From: CAYRHN01 sp964424115
GTDB lineage: Bacteria > Chloroflexota > Anaerolineae > Anaerolineales > Anaerolineaceae
DNA: 64,000 nt
Direction: 5' to 3'
Assembly (NCBI GenBank): GCA_964424115.1
Contig: CAYRHN010000013.1
Location: forward strand, 58,019 to 122,018
Numbering within the stretch: the stretch's first letter is position 1; every line of letters starts with the position of its first letter. The translations under genes and the position numbers were made by a program. The notes under the pieces were generated by a model. That model searched no databases, was not told the origin of the DNA, and saw nothing but the letters and a program-made list of their open reading frames with translations. Shown piece by piece: positions 1 to 8,725 of the stretch.

Positions 1-3000
1 GCCGTGAGTGAAGTAGGCTTCGCTGTAATCCCCGGCTTCCTGCAGGCGGTCAAAGCGAGCGGTGGCGGGCTGCCCGACCGTGACCACCTGGAAGGCAGCC
101 ACGTCCATGCGCCCCGATTCGCGCGGGGCAAAGTAATCCGCCAGGCAGAGGAATTCGCCGGTGGACTGGCGCGGGAAGGTGAAACGCAGCAGTTCCTGCG
201 GCTCGCCGGCCTGCAGGGAACCCGGCTCGTAGATCACCAGATCGTCGCCCTCAGACTGCGCCGGCCAGTAGCCGTACACACCCTGCGGCTGGAGCCAGCC
301 CTCCCGCAGGGCTTCTTTCTTCATCTTCTCCAGGCGCTGTTCGTATTCGGCTTCCAGCGCCTGCCAGTCTTCGCCGTGGGTATTCTTGGCGCCCCAGGAG
401 AGGCGGAAAAGCTCGTTCTTCGCCAGATGCTGGAAGACCGCCTCCAGCGGCATGCGCTGCACCACGCGCGGTCCCCAGGCGGGCGGGCGCGGGATGAAAG
501 CCGCGGGCTGCACTGCGCTGCGCCGGGTGGCGGTCCGTCCGGCGGCATCGGCCTGGCGTTGGGCGGCCAGACCCAGCTCCAGCTCGGATTCGCGCTGGAC
601 CTGCGCCCGCAATTCTTCACGGCGCTGTGGATCGCACAGACTGTCCATCACTGCCAACCCCTCGAAAGCATCCTTGCAGTAGAACACGCCCGGCTGGTAG
701 AAATTACCGTCCTCGGTCTGCAAAATGCGCCGGCCAAAGCGGCGGTTGATGGCCGCCCCGCCCACCAGGACAGGGAAGTTCAACCCGCGCCGCTGCAATT
801 CGTTGACGATCAGGGGCATTTGCTTGCTGGTGCTGACCAGCAGGGCAGAAAGCCCGATCGCATCTGCGTTCACTTCAACCGCCTTGCTGATGATCGTCTC
901 GGCTGGCACCTGCTTGCCCAGGTCGACCACCTGGTAACCATTGTTGGAGAGGATGGTCTTGACCAGATTCTTGCCGATGTCGTGTACGTCGCCGTAGACG
1001 GTCGCCAGCACCAGCAACCCCTTGCTGACGCCCTCCTTGCGCTCCAGATACTGCTCCAGGTGGGTGACAGCCTTCTTCATCACCTCGGCTGATTGCAACA
1101 CAAAGGGCAGGATCAGTTCCCCTGCGCCGAACTTGTCGCCCACTTCCTTCATCGCCGGAAGCAGAACCGTGTTCAACACCGTCACGGCAGCGGTGTGGCG
1201 CGCGCTGCGTGCATCTTCGACCTGCGCCAGGATCTCATCGATATCAGCCTCCACGCCCTCCTTCTCACGGTGGAGGATGCGCCAGTGCAGGCGCTGCGCG
1301 GTGGAAAGACCCTCCAGCGGATCGGCCGGGGCATTCTTGCCCGCTTGAGCAGCAGCGCCGGCCCCGGTAAAGTGATCGATCACGCGCTGTAGAGCGTCTG
1401 CGCGGCGGTTGAAGATCAGATCTTCCGCCAGCTCACGCTCTTCGGCGGGGATCTCGGCGTAGGGAGTGATCTGGGCAGGATTGACGATCGCCATATCCAG
1501 CCCAGCCTGCACGGCATGGTAAAGCATGACGCTGTTCAGGGCCGCGCGGGCGGCGGGAGACAGTCCAAAGGAGAGGTTGCTCACCCCCAGTGAGGTCAGC
1601 ACACCCGGCAAAGCCGCCTTGATCTGGCGGATACCCTCCAGCGTCTCGACCGCCGAGCGGGAATATTCAGCATCACCGGTGGCGAGGGTGAAGGTCAGCG
1701 CATCAAAGACCAGATCGGAGGGACGCAGGCCAAATTCCTCCACCGCCAGGGCGTGAATGCGGCGGGCGATCTCCAGCTTGCGCGCGGCGGTGCGCGCCAT
1801 GCCCTGCTCATCAATGGTCAGGCAAATGACCGCCGCGTTATATTTTTTGGCCAGGCCGAAGACGCGCCGCGCCTTGTCCATTCCGCCTTCGAAATGGGTG
1901 GAATTGATCAGGCAGCGGCCGGGCGCTGCCTGCAGGGCGGCTTCCAGCACTTCCGGCTCGGTCGAATCGATCACCAGCGGGGCGCGCACCGAGGGCGCCA
2001 GGGTCTTGACCAGGCGGCGCATCGTCTCCGGCTCGCCGCCGCGTTCGGTCAGCGCCACGCACAGGTCCAGGCCGTGCGCGCCGGCTTCCATCTGCTGGCG
2101 GGCCACGCTCAACGCGCCGTCCCAATCATCCGCCAGGACAACCTTCTTGAATTTTGCGCTGCCCTGCGTGTTCAACCGTTCGCCGATCAGGAAGGGGCGC
2201 GGCTCCTGCTGCATCGGCACCGCCTGCACGGCCGAGGCCAGCATGGGCGCCTGGATGACCGTACGGGCACCAGGCTGCACAGCGTTCTCGCCGCGCAGGG
2301 TCTTCACCAGCAGGCGCAAATGTTCGGGGGTGGTGCCGCAGCACCCGCCCACGATGCCCACACCAAACTTCTGCACATATTCGGCCAGGGTGTGGGTAAA
2401 TTCCTCTGGCGAAAGCGGATAAACGGCCTGACCGTCTACGTTCAACGGCAGCCCGGCATTGGGAATGCAGGAGATGGGCAGGTGGGAATGTTCGCTCAGG
2501 TAGCGCAGCGGTTCGCGCATGTAATCCGGCCCGGTGGAGCAGTTCAGCCCCAGAGCGTCGATCGGCAGCCCTTCCAGAATGGCCTGCATCGCACCGGCAT
2601 CCGTGCCGAGCAGCATGCGCCCGGTAGTATCCAGCGTCACCTGAGCCTGGATGGGCAAACGCGCGCCGGTCTCGCTGAGCGCCTGGCGCAGCCCGCTGAT
2701 GGCCGCCTTGACCTCCAGGATGTCCTGCGAGGTCTCGATCAACAGCACATCCACCCCGCCCTCGATCAGCCCGCGGGCCTGCTCGCGGAAGATCTCCGCC
2801 AGCTCGTCAAAGCGGATATTGGACAGCTCGGGGTCGTCCATGGAGGGCAGCTTGCCGGAAGGTCCGATCGAACCGGCCACGAAACGGCGCTGCCCCTTGG
2901 CGGAATACTCGTCCGCCAGGCGGCGGGCCAGGGCGGCTGCGGCGCGGTTGATCTCGCCCACACGCGCGCCCAGGCCGTATTCGCCCAGGGTCAGGCGGTT

Positions 3001-3237
3001 GGAGCGGAAGGTGCAGGTCTCGATCACATCCACCCCGGCATCGAGGAAGGAGCGGTGCACGCTCTCCACCGCCTGGGGATAGGTCAGCACCAGGTAATCA
3101 TTGCAGCCCTGGGTGCGCTCCCCGCCAAAACGCTCGGCAGTCAGGTTTAATTTTTGCAGGCTGGTGCCCATGGCGCCGTCGAAGATAACGACGCCTTGCT
3201 GGATGGCTTGTAAGTAGTTCGATGGTTGTTGGGTCAT
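1..3237 (-). CDS. metH: Cobalamin-dependent methionine synthase MetH (3' end beyond the window)
   Basis: Transfers the methyl group of 5-methyltetrahydrofolate to homocysteine through a cobalamin cofactor, giving methionine in the cytoplasm. The frame is open for 1079 codons from the ATG at 3237 to the window edge. Domain order is homocysteine-binding (about 10-305, with zinc-site Cys299-Cys300 in GGCCGTTP), pterin-binding (about 325-580), cap, B12-binding (DVHDIG with His752 as lower axial ligand) and the S-adenosylmethionine-dependent reactivation domain (start marked by RPPAWGPRVV, later GVYGYWPA). Family members are about 1150-1230 residues, so only the end of the activation domain is missing. 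It is preceded by a SAM-I riboswitch, so it should be shut off when S-adenosylmethionine is plentiful. Long open frames on the opposite strand are shadows. Confidence 0.97.
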   Translation of the reverse strand, partial: MTQQPSNYLQAIQQGVVIFDGAMGTSLQKLNLTAERFGGERTQGCNDYLVLTYPQAVESVHRSFLDAGVDVIETCTFRSNRLTLGEYGLGARVGEINRAAAALARRLADEYSAKGQRRFVAGSIGPSGKLPSMDDPELSNIRFDELAEIFREQARGLIEGGVDVLLIETSQDILEVKAAISGLRQALSETGARLPIQAQVTLDTTGRMLLGTDAGAMQAILEGLPIDALGLNCSTGPDYMREPLRYLSEHSHLPISCIPNAGLPLNVDGQAVYPLSPEEFTHTLAEYVQKFGVGIVGGCCGTTPEHLRLLVKTLRGENAVQPGARTVIQAPMLASAVQAVPMQQEPRPFLIGERLNTQGSAKFKKVVLADDWDGALSVARQQMEAGAHGLDLCVALTERGGEPETMRRLVKTLAPSVRAPLVIDSTEPEVLEAALQAAPGRCLINSTHFEGGMDKARRVFGLAKKYNAAVICLTIDEQGMARTAARKLEIARRIHALAVEEFGLRPSDLVFDALTFTLATGDAEYSRSAVETLEGIRQIKAALPGVLTSLGVSNLSFGLSPAARAALNSVMLYHAVQAGLDMAIVNPAQITPYAEIPAEERELAEDLIFNRRADALQRVIDHFTGAGAAAQAGKNAPADPLEGLSTAQRLHWRILHREKEGVEADIDEILAQVEDARSARHTAAVTVLNTVLLPAMKEVGDKFGAGELILPFVLQSAEVMKKAVTHLEQYLERKEGVSKGLLVLATVYGDVHDIGKNLVKTILSNNGYQVVDLGKQVPAETIISKAVEVNADAIGLSALLVSTSKQMPLIVNELQRRGLNFPVLVGGAAINRRFGRRILQTEDGNFYQPGVFYCKDAFEGLAVMDSLCDPQRREELRAQVQRESELELGLAAQRQADAAGRTATRRSAVQPAAFIPRPPAWGPRVVQRMPLEAVFQHLAKNELFRLSWGAKNTHGEDWQALEAEYEQRLEKMKKEALREGWLQPQGVYGYWPAQSEGDDLVIYEPGSLQAGEPQELLRFTFPRQSTGEFLCLADYFAPRESGRMDVAAFQVVTVGQPATARFDRLQEAGDYSEAYFTHG

Positions 3238-3253
3238 ACGGCACCTCGTGTAT

Positions 3254-3280
3254 AAAAAAATCCTCTCTGGATAAGAGAGG
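3254..3280 (-). terminator. Riboswitch-controlled intrinsic terminator before metH
   Basis: Read on the minus strand, a CCTCTC/GAGAGG stem (3262-3280) is followed by seven T residues (3260-3254). It lies between the SAM-I aptamer and the metH start codon, the position expected for the expression platform of a transcriptional off-switch. Confidence 0.85.
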
Positions 3281-3298
3281 CGCTGGGAATTCAACACG

Positions 3299-3409
3299 CT
3301 CATCTTCCAGAAACGCTGCCGGGGGCAGCTTCTGCCGGAATTGGCACCTGCGCGCTTTGCGCGGTTGCCGAGGCTTCGCAGGGCCGGTCCCTCCGCCTCT
3401 CTGGATGAG
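3299..3409 (-). promoter_or_regulatory. SAM-I (S-box) riboswitch aptamer
   Basis: The minus-strand leader carries the S-box hallmarks in order: a 5' P1 strand with CTCAT, then AGAGAGGCGGAGGGACCGGC, then CGGCAACC, GGTGCCAATTCC, and a closing GATGAG that pairs with the 5' CTCAT. The arrangement matches the SAM-I family, which binds S-adenosylmethionine and favours the downstream terminator. It sits directly upstream of metH, a typical S-box target. Confidence 0.92.
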
Positions 3410-3466
3410 TTCCTATGCAATTGTTGGAAAGATTATAACACAAAAAGGGGAATCTTGAGAACTCCC

Positions 3467-3513
3467 TTGACATATAATTCGATATATCGTAAAATAATTC
3501 TATATATATCGAA
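3467..3513 (+). promoter_or_regulatory. Promoter and palindromic operator of the ArsR-family gene
   Basis: TTGACA at 3467-3472 and TAAAAT at 3490-3495 are 17 bp apart and form a plausible sigma-70-type promoter. A perfect 10-bp inverted repeat, TTCGATATAT (3478-3487) and ATATATCGAA (3504-3513), encloses the -10 element. ArsR-family regulators bind such AT-rich palindromes, so autoregulation is inferred. The TATAAT directly abutting TTGACA is not a usable -10 for that -35. Confidence 0.6.
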
Positions 3514-3530
3514 ATAAATCGAGGTGCATT

Positions 3531-4115
3531 ATGGAACAACCAACTAACGAAAACCAATCCAATCCCGTGAACCAGGAACTGCTGGATTTCTTCAAGGTAC
3601 TGGCAGACGCCAACCGGCTGAAGATCATCGGGCTGCTGGCCAACCAAACCTACACTGTGGAACAACTGGCGGAGATCCTCCGCCTGGGCGCCTCCACCGT
3701 CTCGCACCATCTCTCCCGCCTGGGCGAGGCCGGGCTGGTCACGGCCCGCGCCGAGGGCTACTACAACTACTACAGCCTGCAGACGAACCTGCTGGAGGAA
3801 ATGGCCCGCCGCCTGCTCTCCCGCCAGACGCTGACCGCCCTGGCCCCGCCGGTGGATGCGGATGCCTTCGACCGCAAGGTGCTGCGCGAATTTCTCACCC
3901 CCGAGGGACGGATCAAGGCCTTTCCCGCCCAGGAAAAGAAATTCATGGTGCTGGTGCGCTATGTGCTGCGCGACTTCGAGGAAGGCCGTCAGTACACGGA
4001 AAAAGAGGTCAACGAGATGCTCGTCCGCTATCACGAAGACACTGCTTTGCTGCGCCGCGCTTTCATCGAGTATAAGTACATGGAGCGCAAGGCGGGTATG
4101 TACTGGCGGATTTGA
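3531..4115 (+). CDS. ArsR-family transcriptional regulator with C-terminal DUF2087 domain
   Basis: A 194-residue DNA-binding regulator. Residues about 15-85 form an ArsR-type winged helix (LLDFFKVLADANRLKIIGLL, then STVSHHLSRLGEAGLV). The C-terminal part (about 110-194: DRKVLREFLTPEGRIKAFP, NEMLVRYHEDTALLRR) matches DUF2087, whose role is not established. I see no clear metal-binding Cys motif, so a non-metal effector is possible. It is divergent from metH and preceded by a palindromic operator. The next gene starts about 200 bp downstream, beyond an inverted-repeat element, so it is probably monocistronic. Confidence 0.88.
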   Translation: MEQPTNENQSNPVNQELLDFFKVLADANRLKIIGLLANQTYTVEQLAEILRLGASTVSHHLSRLGEAGLVTARAEGYYNYYSLQTNLLEEMARRLLSRQTLTALAPPVDADAFDRKVLREFLTPEGRIKAFPAQEKKFMVLVRYVLRDFEEGRQYTEKEVNEMLVRYHEDTALLRRAFIEYKYMERKAGMYWRI

Positions 4116-4154
4116 TATCTGAGGTGTTTTCCGGCTGCGCCGGGAAATCCTTAC

Positions 4155-4254
4155 GATGTCATTGCGAGGAAGGCTTCAGCCTGACGAAGCAATCTCCATC
4201 ACAAACTGTAGATTGCTTCGCCCCCGCCAAAAGCGGGGGGCTCGCAATGACATC
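4155..4254. repeat. Inverted-repeat element with GTCATTGCGAG ends (about 100 bp)
   Basis: The ends GATGTCATTGCGAG (4155-4168) and CTCGCAATGACATC (4241-4254) are perfect 14-bp inverted repeats. An inner arm pair, CGAAGCAATCT against AGATTGCTTCG, and a C-run/G-run stem add to the fold. It encodes nothing convincing and fills most of the gap between the regulator and the peptidase gene. A shorter relative with the same ends lies at 7265-7303. Confidence 0.85.
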
Positions 4255-4317
4255 CAATTTTGAGGAAAGCACAACACAGAAGCACCTAATTTAAGAAATC
4301 TATGATAAAACTAAGCC

Positions 4318-5424
4318 ATGAGTGAATCCCGCATCTCCCGCCTGTTAGACTTAATGACCCACCAGGGTCTGGATGCCCTGGTGCTCAACCCTGGTCCGAG
4401 CCTGATCTACCTGACCGGGTTGGATTTCCACCTCAGCGAGCGCCCAACCACCCTGCTGGTCACCCCGCGCGGCTGCGGATTGGTGGTGCCGCAACTGGAG
4501 CTGCTCAAAGCGGCCCAGTCGCGCATCCCCCTGCAAACCTTCCCCTTCGGCGATAACCCGGCGGAATGGGGCAGCGCCTTCCAGCGCGCCGTGCAGACCC
4601 TCGGCCTGGAGGGCAAGACCCTGGGCGCCGAACCCATCCGGCTGCGCTTCCTGGAAATGCAGTACCTGCAGGCAGCCGCTCCGCTGGCTCGGCTGGTCTC
4701 GGCCGAGGAAGTTTTCTACCAGCTGCGCATGCAGAAGGACGCCGAGGAAGTGGCGGCCATGCGCCGGGCGGTGAAGATCGCCCAGGCCGGGCTGGAGGCC
4801 ACCCTGCCCTTCCTCCGCGCCGGGCGCAGCGAACGCGAGGTAGCCGGAGAACTGGTGGCGCAGCTGCTGCGCGCTGGCTCCGACCCGCTGCTGCCTTTCC
4901 AACCGATCGTCTCCGGCGGCCCGAACAGCGCCAACCCGCACGCCGTGCCGGGAGAACGCCTGTTGCAAGCCGGCGACCTGCTGGTGATCGACTGGGGCGC
5001 CTCTTACCAGGGTTATTTCTCCGATCTGACCCGCACCTTTGTGCTCGGCGCCCCCAATGAGGAGCAGGCGCGGATTGCCGGGCTGGTGGAAGGGGCCAAC
5101 GCCGCGGGACGTGCGGCGGGGCGTCCCGGCCTGCGCGCCGGGGATGTGGACGTGGCCGCGCGCAAGGTCATCACTGCCGGCGGCTACGGCGAGTTCTTCA
5201 CCCACCGCACCGGCCACGGGCTGGGCATGGAATCGCATGAGCCCCCCTATATGTTCGAGGCCAACAATTTGATCCTGGCCGAAGGCATGACCTACACCGT
5301 CGAGCCGGGCATTTACCTGCCGGGCAAGGGCGGGGTGCGTATCGAAGACGACATGGTCGTCACCGCCAACGGTTGCGAGAGCCTGAGCGATATGCCGCGC
5401 GCCCTCGCTGTCCTCCCCCTGTAA
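4318..5424 (+). CDS. M24-family metallopeptidase (Xaa-Pro dipeptidase/aminopeptidase type)
   Basis: A 368-residue cytoplasmic enzyme predicted to cleave Xaa-Pro bonds. An N-terminal creatinase-type domain (about 1-130) is followed by a pita-bread catalytic domain with the dinuclear metal ligands: Asp in IDWGASYQG, Asp in YFSDLTRTF, His in RTGHGLGMESHE, Glu in VEPGIYLPG and Glu in VRIEDDMVV. Length and motifs are those of PepQ-like proteins. TATGAT at 4301-4306 lies 11 nt before the ATG, so the mRNA leader may be only a few nucleotides. The MFS gene begins 8 bp after the stop, implying co-transcription. Confidence 0.93.
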   Translation: MSESRISRLLDLMTHQGLDALVLNPGPSLIYLTGLDFHLSERPTTLLVTPRGCGLVVPQLELLKAAQSRIPLQTFPFGDNPAEWGSAFQRAVQTLGLEGKTLGAEPIRLRFLEMQYLQAAAPLARLVSAEEVFYQLRMQKDAEEVAAMRRAVKIAQAGLEATLPFLRAGRSEREVAGELVAQLLRAGSDPLLPFQPIVSGGPNSANPHAVPGERLLQAGDLLVIDWGASYQGYFSDLTRTFVLGAPNEEQARIAGLVEGANAAGRAAGRPGLRAGDVDVAARKVITAGGYGEFFTHRTGHGLGMESHEPPYMFEANNLILAEGMTYTVEPGIYLPGKGGVRIEDDMVVTANGCESLSDMPRALAVLPL

Positions 5425-5431
5425 GGCAGGC

Positions 5432-6625
5432 GTGTTCCGCGGCATCACCGGATACGTCAAAGGCGTCAATCCCAACGTCCTGCGCGTGGCCATCTCCCTG
5501 GGAGTATGGGGCGTGGGCGAAGGGATGTTCTTCTATTTCCAATCGATTTACCTGGAAAACCTGGGCGTCAGCAAGACGGTCCTGGGCCTGCTGCTCGGCC
5601 TTTCCGGCCTGTTCATGGCCCTCTCGCACACCCCGGCCGGCTATCTCTCCGACCGGATCGGCCCGCGCCCGGTGATGTGGGGTTCGTGGTTCCTGGGGAT
5701 CATTTCCTGCGGGATCATGGCTGTGTCTGGCTCGCTGGAGGTCTTCCTGCTGGGCATGTTCATCTACAGCACCACGGCCTTCGGCATGGCGCCGATGAAC
5801 AGCTACCTCTCGCGCATGCGCGGCGAGTGGAGCGTGGCGCGCGCCCTGACCTTTTGCTCGGCCGTCTACAACGTGGGCGCCATTCTCGGACCGATGCTGG
5901 GCGGGATGATCGCCGAGCAGTTTAATATTCCAACCATTTACAAGATCGCCACCCTGGTCTTCATCGTTTCCACCGGCGTGATCCTCACCATCCAGCGCCT
6001 GCCGGCGGAACACCACTCCGGCGCAGGACCTAATGGGCACATCTTACAAAACCAGCGTTTCCTGGTCTTCCTGGGCATGGTCTTTGCCACCCAATTCGCG
6101 CTGTACCTGCCCCAGGCCCTCACCCCCAATTATCTGCAATTTGAACACGGCTTAAGCAACAGCCAGATCGGGCAGATCGGCTCGATCACCAACCTGGGCA
6201 ATGCCGTGATCATGATCCTGCTGGGCAACCTTGTGCCCGGCAAAGGCGTGCTGATCGGCCAGGCGCTGGTGATCCTTTACAACCTGCTGCTCTGGCGCGG
6301 CTCGGAGATCGGCTGGTTTGCCCTGGGCTCCTTCTTCGCCAGCGGACACCGCCTGTCGCGCTCGATGCTGATGGCCTTCGTCCGCCCCTTCCTGCGCGAC
6401 AGCCAGTTGGGCCTGGCCTTTGGCCTGGTGGAGACGGTCAACGGGCTGACCGTGCTGGCCGCGCCTTCCCTGGCCGGGCTGCTGTACGACCACAGCGCCG
6501 TGCTGCCCTACCAGGTCAGCCTGATGCTGATTGCGCTCACCTTGATCGCCAATATGCTGCTGCTGCCGCGCCTGCACCGTCCCCAACCGCAGCCCATCCC
6601 GCCGCTGGAGGTGGAAGATGCTTGA
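5432..6625 (+). CDS. MFS transporter
   Basis: A 397-residue integral membrane protein with about 12 hydrophobic segments and a motif-A-like loop after the second helix (GYLSDRIGPRP), typical of proton-driven or uniport MFS carriers. The substrate cannot be read from sequence. It starts at a GTG immediately after the M24 peptidase stop. Its last codons overlap the start of the MBL hydrolase in an ATGCTTGA junction, which suggests translational coupling of the last two genes. Export or uptake of peptide products is possible from context but unproven. Confidence 0.88.
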   Translation: MFRGITGYVKGVNPNVLRVAISLGVWGVGEGMFFYFQSIYLENLGVSKTVLGLLLGLSGLFMALSHTPAGYLSDRIGPRPVMWGSWFLGIISCGIMAVSGSLEVFLLGMFIYSTTAFGMAPMNSYLSRMRGEWSVARALTFCSAVYNVGAILGPMLGGMIAEQFNIPTIYKIATLVFIVSTGVILTIQRLPAEHHSGAGPNGHILQNQRFLVFLGMVFATQFALYLPQALTPNYLQFEHGLSNSQIGQIGSITNLGNAVIMILLGNLVPGKGVLIGQALVILYNLLLWRGSEIGWFALGSFFASGHRLSRSMLMAFVRPFLRDSQLGLAFGLVETVNGLTVLAAPSLAGLLYDHSAVLPYQVSLMLIALTLIANMLLLPRLHRPQPQPIPPLEVEDA

Positions 6626-7250
6626 GATCCTGCCCTTTGTCGTCGGTCCGCTGGACAACAATACCTACCTGGTGGTGGAACCTGCCAGCCGCGAGGCGGC
6701 CGTAGTGGACCCCGGCCTGGGCGGCGGGGCGGTCTACCAGGCCATCCTGGAACGCGGTTTGAGCCTGCGCGCCATCTGGCTGACGCACGCCCACTTTGAC
6801 CATCTCGGCGGGGCGGCGGCGCTTTGCCGCGCCATCCAACCGGCCCCGCTGGTCGCGCTGCACGCTGACGATCTGCCGCTCTTCCAGCAAAACGGCGACG
6901 CGCCCCGCTTTGGCATCCAGATCGAGCGGCCTCCGCTGCCCGGCCTGACCCTGCGCCACGGCGACCTTCTTCGCCTGGGCAGCGAGACGGTGGAAGTGCG
7001 CCACACGCCTGGCCACACGCGCGGGCATGTCATCTTCTACGCCGCCTCGGCGGGCGCAGCGCTGGTCGGCGACCTGATCTTCCACGAAGGGGTGGGGCGC
7101 ACCGACCTGCCCGGCGGGGATTGGAAGGCGCTGCAGGAAAGCATCCGTGCGCAGGTGTTCAGCCTGCCCGGCGAAACGCGCCTGCTGCCTGGCCACGGCC
7201 CGGAAACGAGCGTGGCGCATGAATTAAAATACAATCCGTTTTTGGATTAA
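6618..7250 (+). CDS. MBL-fold metal-dependent hydrolase (glyoxalase II-like, YcbL type)
   Basis: A 210-residue metallo-beta-lactamase-fold protein. The metal-binding THAHFDHLGG (HxHxDH), the later HTPGHTRGH, the Asp in ALVGDLIFHEG and the C-terminal GHGPET are all in place. The size fits YcbL-like hydrolases rather than full glyoxalase II, which has an extra C-terminal substrate domain. It is the last gene of a three-gene unit. A short perfect inverted repeat lies just downstream. The substrate is unknown; a thioester such as a glutathione-type conjugate is the family expectation. Confidence 0.88.
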   Translation: MLEILPFVVGPLDNNTYLVVEPASREAAVVDPGLGGGAVYQAILERGLSLRAIWLTHAHFDHLGGAAALCRAIQPAPLVALHADDLPLFQQNGDAPRFGIQIERPPLPGLTLRHGDLLRLGSETVEVRHTPGHTRGHVIFYAASAGAALVGDLIFHEGVGRTDLPGGDWKALQESIRAQVFSLPGETRLLPGHGPETSVAHELKYNPFLD

Positions 7251-7264
7251 AACTTCGATCCGTA

Positions 7265-7303
7265 TGTCATTGCGAGGCCCCCCTGGGGGGCCTCGCAATG
7301 ACA
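7265..7303. repeat. Short GTCATTGCGAG inverted repeat, possible bidirectional terminator
   Basis: A near-perfect 39-bp palindrome with TGTCATTGCGAGG on the left and CCTCGCAATGACA on the right, around a C6/G6 stem. It has the same terminal sequence as the longer element at 4155-4254 with the middle removed. It sits between convergent genes and is followed by TTTTTT on the plus strand, so it may also act as a terminator. Confidence 0.8.
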
Positions 7304-7309
7304 GGTTTT

Positions 7310-8677
7310 TTACTGGAACAGATCCAACTGCGGCGGGGTACTGTAGATCTCGTTCTCGCGGAAATTGATGTCGATGATGGCATTACCGCTGATGGACACA
7401 CCCTTGGCGATCAGCTCGGTATTGAAGGTCGGATTCTCGCCCGGCGTGCCAGCCACCTTGATCACCCCATCCGGAGCGAAGACCGTGCCGAGGAAGAAGC
7501 TGTCGCTGTTGCCGCCCAGGTCGACCGTCTCATCCAGGCCGGGCGCCATGTAGATCAGCATGCCCTTGATCGCTGGGGCGGAAGGAATGTTCGGCGCAGA
7601 CAGGCTGACATTGCCGCCCGCGCTGACGGTGAAGCCGGCGTCCACCAGGTAGAAGGTCACCCCCAACCCGGTGATGTCGCCTTTCAGGGAAACCCCCTTA
7701 CCGTAAATGCAGTACAAACCGGGATTGAAGGTCAGCGTGCCGTTATTGACGGTGATCTCATCATAGTTGCCAGGACTTATCGTGCCGGAACCCTTTTGGC
7801 TCTTGTGCGCGCCTAGCGAGGCGCAATCCGGCACCGGAACGGTCATTGAGGGCAGCGGAGTGGTGGCGTGGGTGGGCATGGGGCTGATCGAGCAACTGGC
7901 TGGATCGGTGCAGGGGGCCGAGCCGCTGTAATACATGTTAGCAATCCCGCTTGGATGGTCGCAGATGTATTGTTGGCGCTCTTCATCCGAGCTGAAAGTC
8001 ATTCCCTCCGGGATCTCGCCCGTGCATACCTCGCCGTTGCTGGGCTGCATGCAAGAATTGGAGAACACCCCTGCCCCATTGACATACACATTGATGCCGC
8101 CGTTGAAGACCACCCCTTCCGGATTGGCCGCATTACCGACACAATTGGAAGAAGTAGCGGTGATGCCGTAGCCCTTGGCCAGCGGCGTGCGCGGGCGGAC
8201 GCGCGAGACGGCTGTGACGGTGCTGCGCGCCTTGCCCGAATAAAAGAGCTGGATCAGGGCTGTCTGCACGTCCGACGAGACCATCACCTTGATGTCCAGG
8301 TAGTAATCCACGTAGGAGCCTTTGTTTTCCGAGCCACAGGTGACCGTCACCCCCATCTGGTCGGATATGTCATCGTCAAGCGTCATTTTATTGACCAGGG
8401 CTCGCTCCTTGGCGCCGTCCCTGGCGGCCTGGGTCACCTGGGCCAGGTTGCCGCTGGTGCAGGTGAAATTACCGGTATTGATATGGAGGTTATCCATTTT
8501 CATGGCGGCCTGGCTGGCGCCTGCCAGGGCCGCAGAATCGGCTACGCCCTGGTCATAGCGGCGAGTAGAATACAGCATGGCGCCGTCGATCGCCAAGGCG
8601 GCCAAAGCCAGCAAGGCGATCAGGCCAAACACGAACAGGACCAATATCTGACCACTTTCCTTTTTGTGGTTTTTCAT
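7310..8677 (-). CDS. TadG-like surface protein (copy 1)
   Basis: A 455-residue protein with the Flp-pilus TadG-like N-terminus: ESGQILVLFVFGLIALLALA followed by AIDGAMLYSTRR, a type IV pilin-like hydrophobic anchor in which the charged segment precedes one long helix. The remainder is extracytoplasmic, has paired Cys residues (for example CIG-type spacing near PGLYCIYGKG) and ends in PPQLDLFQ. The ATG at 8677 is chosen because AGGAG lies 7 nt upstream; the frame is open further to 8695. It is the last gene of a minus-strand run and is closely similar along its length to the protein at 12872-14242. Family members are involved in tight-adherence surface structures, but the exact role here is unknown. 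Confidence 0.85.
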   Translation of the reverse strand: MKNHKKESGQILVLFVFGLIALLALAALAIDGAMLYSTRRYDQGVADSAALAGASQAAMKMDNLHINTGNFTCTSGNLAQVTQAARDGAKERALVNKMTLDDDISDQMGVTVTCGSENKGSYVDYYLDIKVMVSSDVQTALIQLFYSGKARSTVTAVSRVRPRTPLAKGYGITATSSNCVGNAANPEGVVFNGGINVYVNGAGVFSNSCMQPSNGEVCTGEIPEGMTFSSDEERQQYICDHPSGIANMYYSGSAPCTDPASCSISPMPTHATTPLPSMTVPVPDCASLGAHKSQKGSGTISPGNYDEITVNNGTLTFNPGLYCIYGKGVSLKGDITGLGVTFYLVDAGFTVSAGGNVSLSAPNIPSAPAIKGMLIYMAPGLDETVDLGGNSDSFFLGTVFAPDGVIKVAGTPGENPTFNTELIAKGVSISGNAIIDINFRENEIYSTPPQLDLFQ

Positions 8678-8725
8678 AACGAACGCTCCTGCCAATAAGA
8701 AGATGAGTGAATGAGGCCATAAGGA

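Noticed and set aside
4..3150. Long plus-strand open frames (about 362 and 465 codons) opposite metH
   Set aside because: They are the antisense of a confidently recognised methionine synthase, have Arg/His/Gln-rich composition typical of reverse-strand shadows in GC-rich DNA, and show no family motif.
3467..3478. TTGACA immediately followed by TATAAT
   Set aside because: The two hexamers abut with no spacer, so they cannot serve as -35 and -10 of one promoter; TAAAAT at 17 bp is used instead.
4351..5493. Minus-strand 380-codon frame opposite the M24 peptidase
   Set aside because: The plus strand has all metal ligands of the M24 family; the reverse frame has no recognisable domain.
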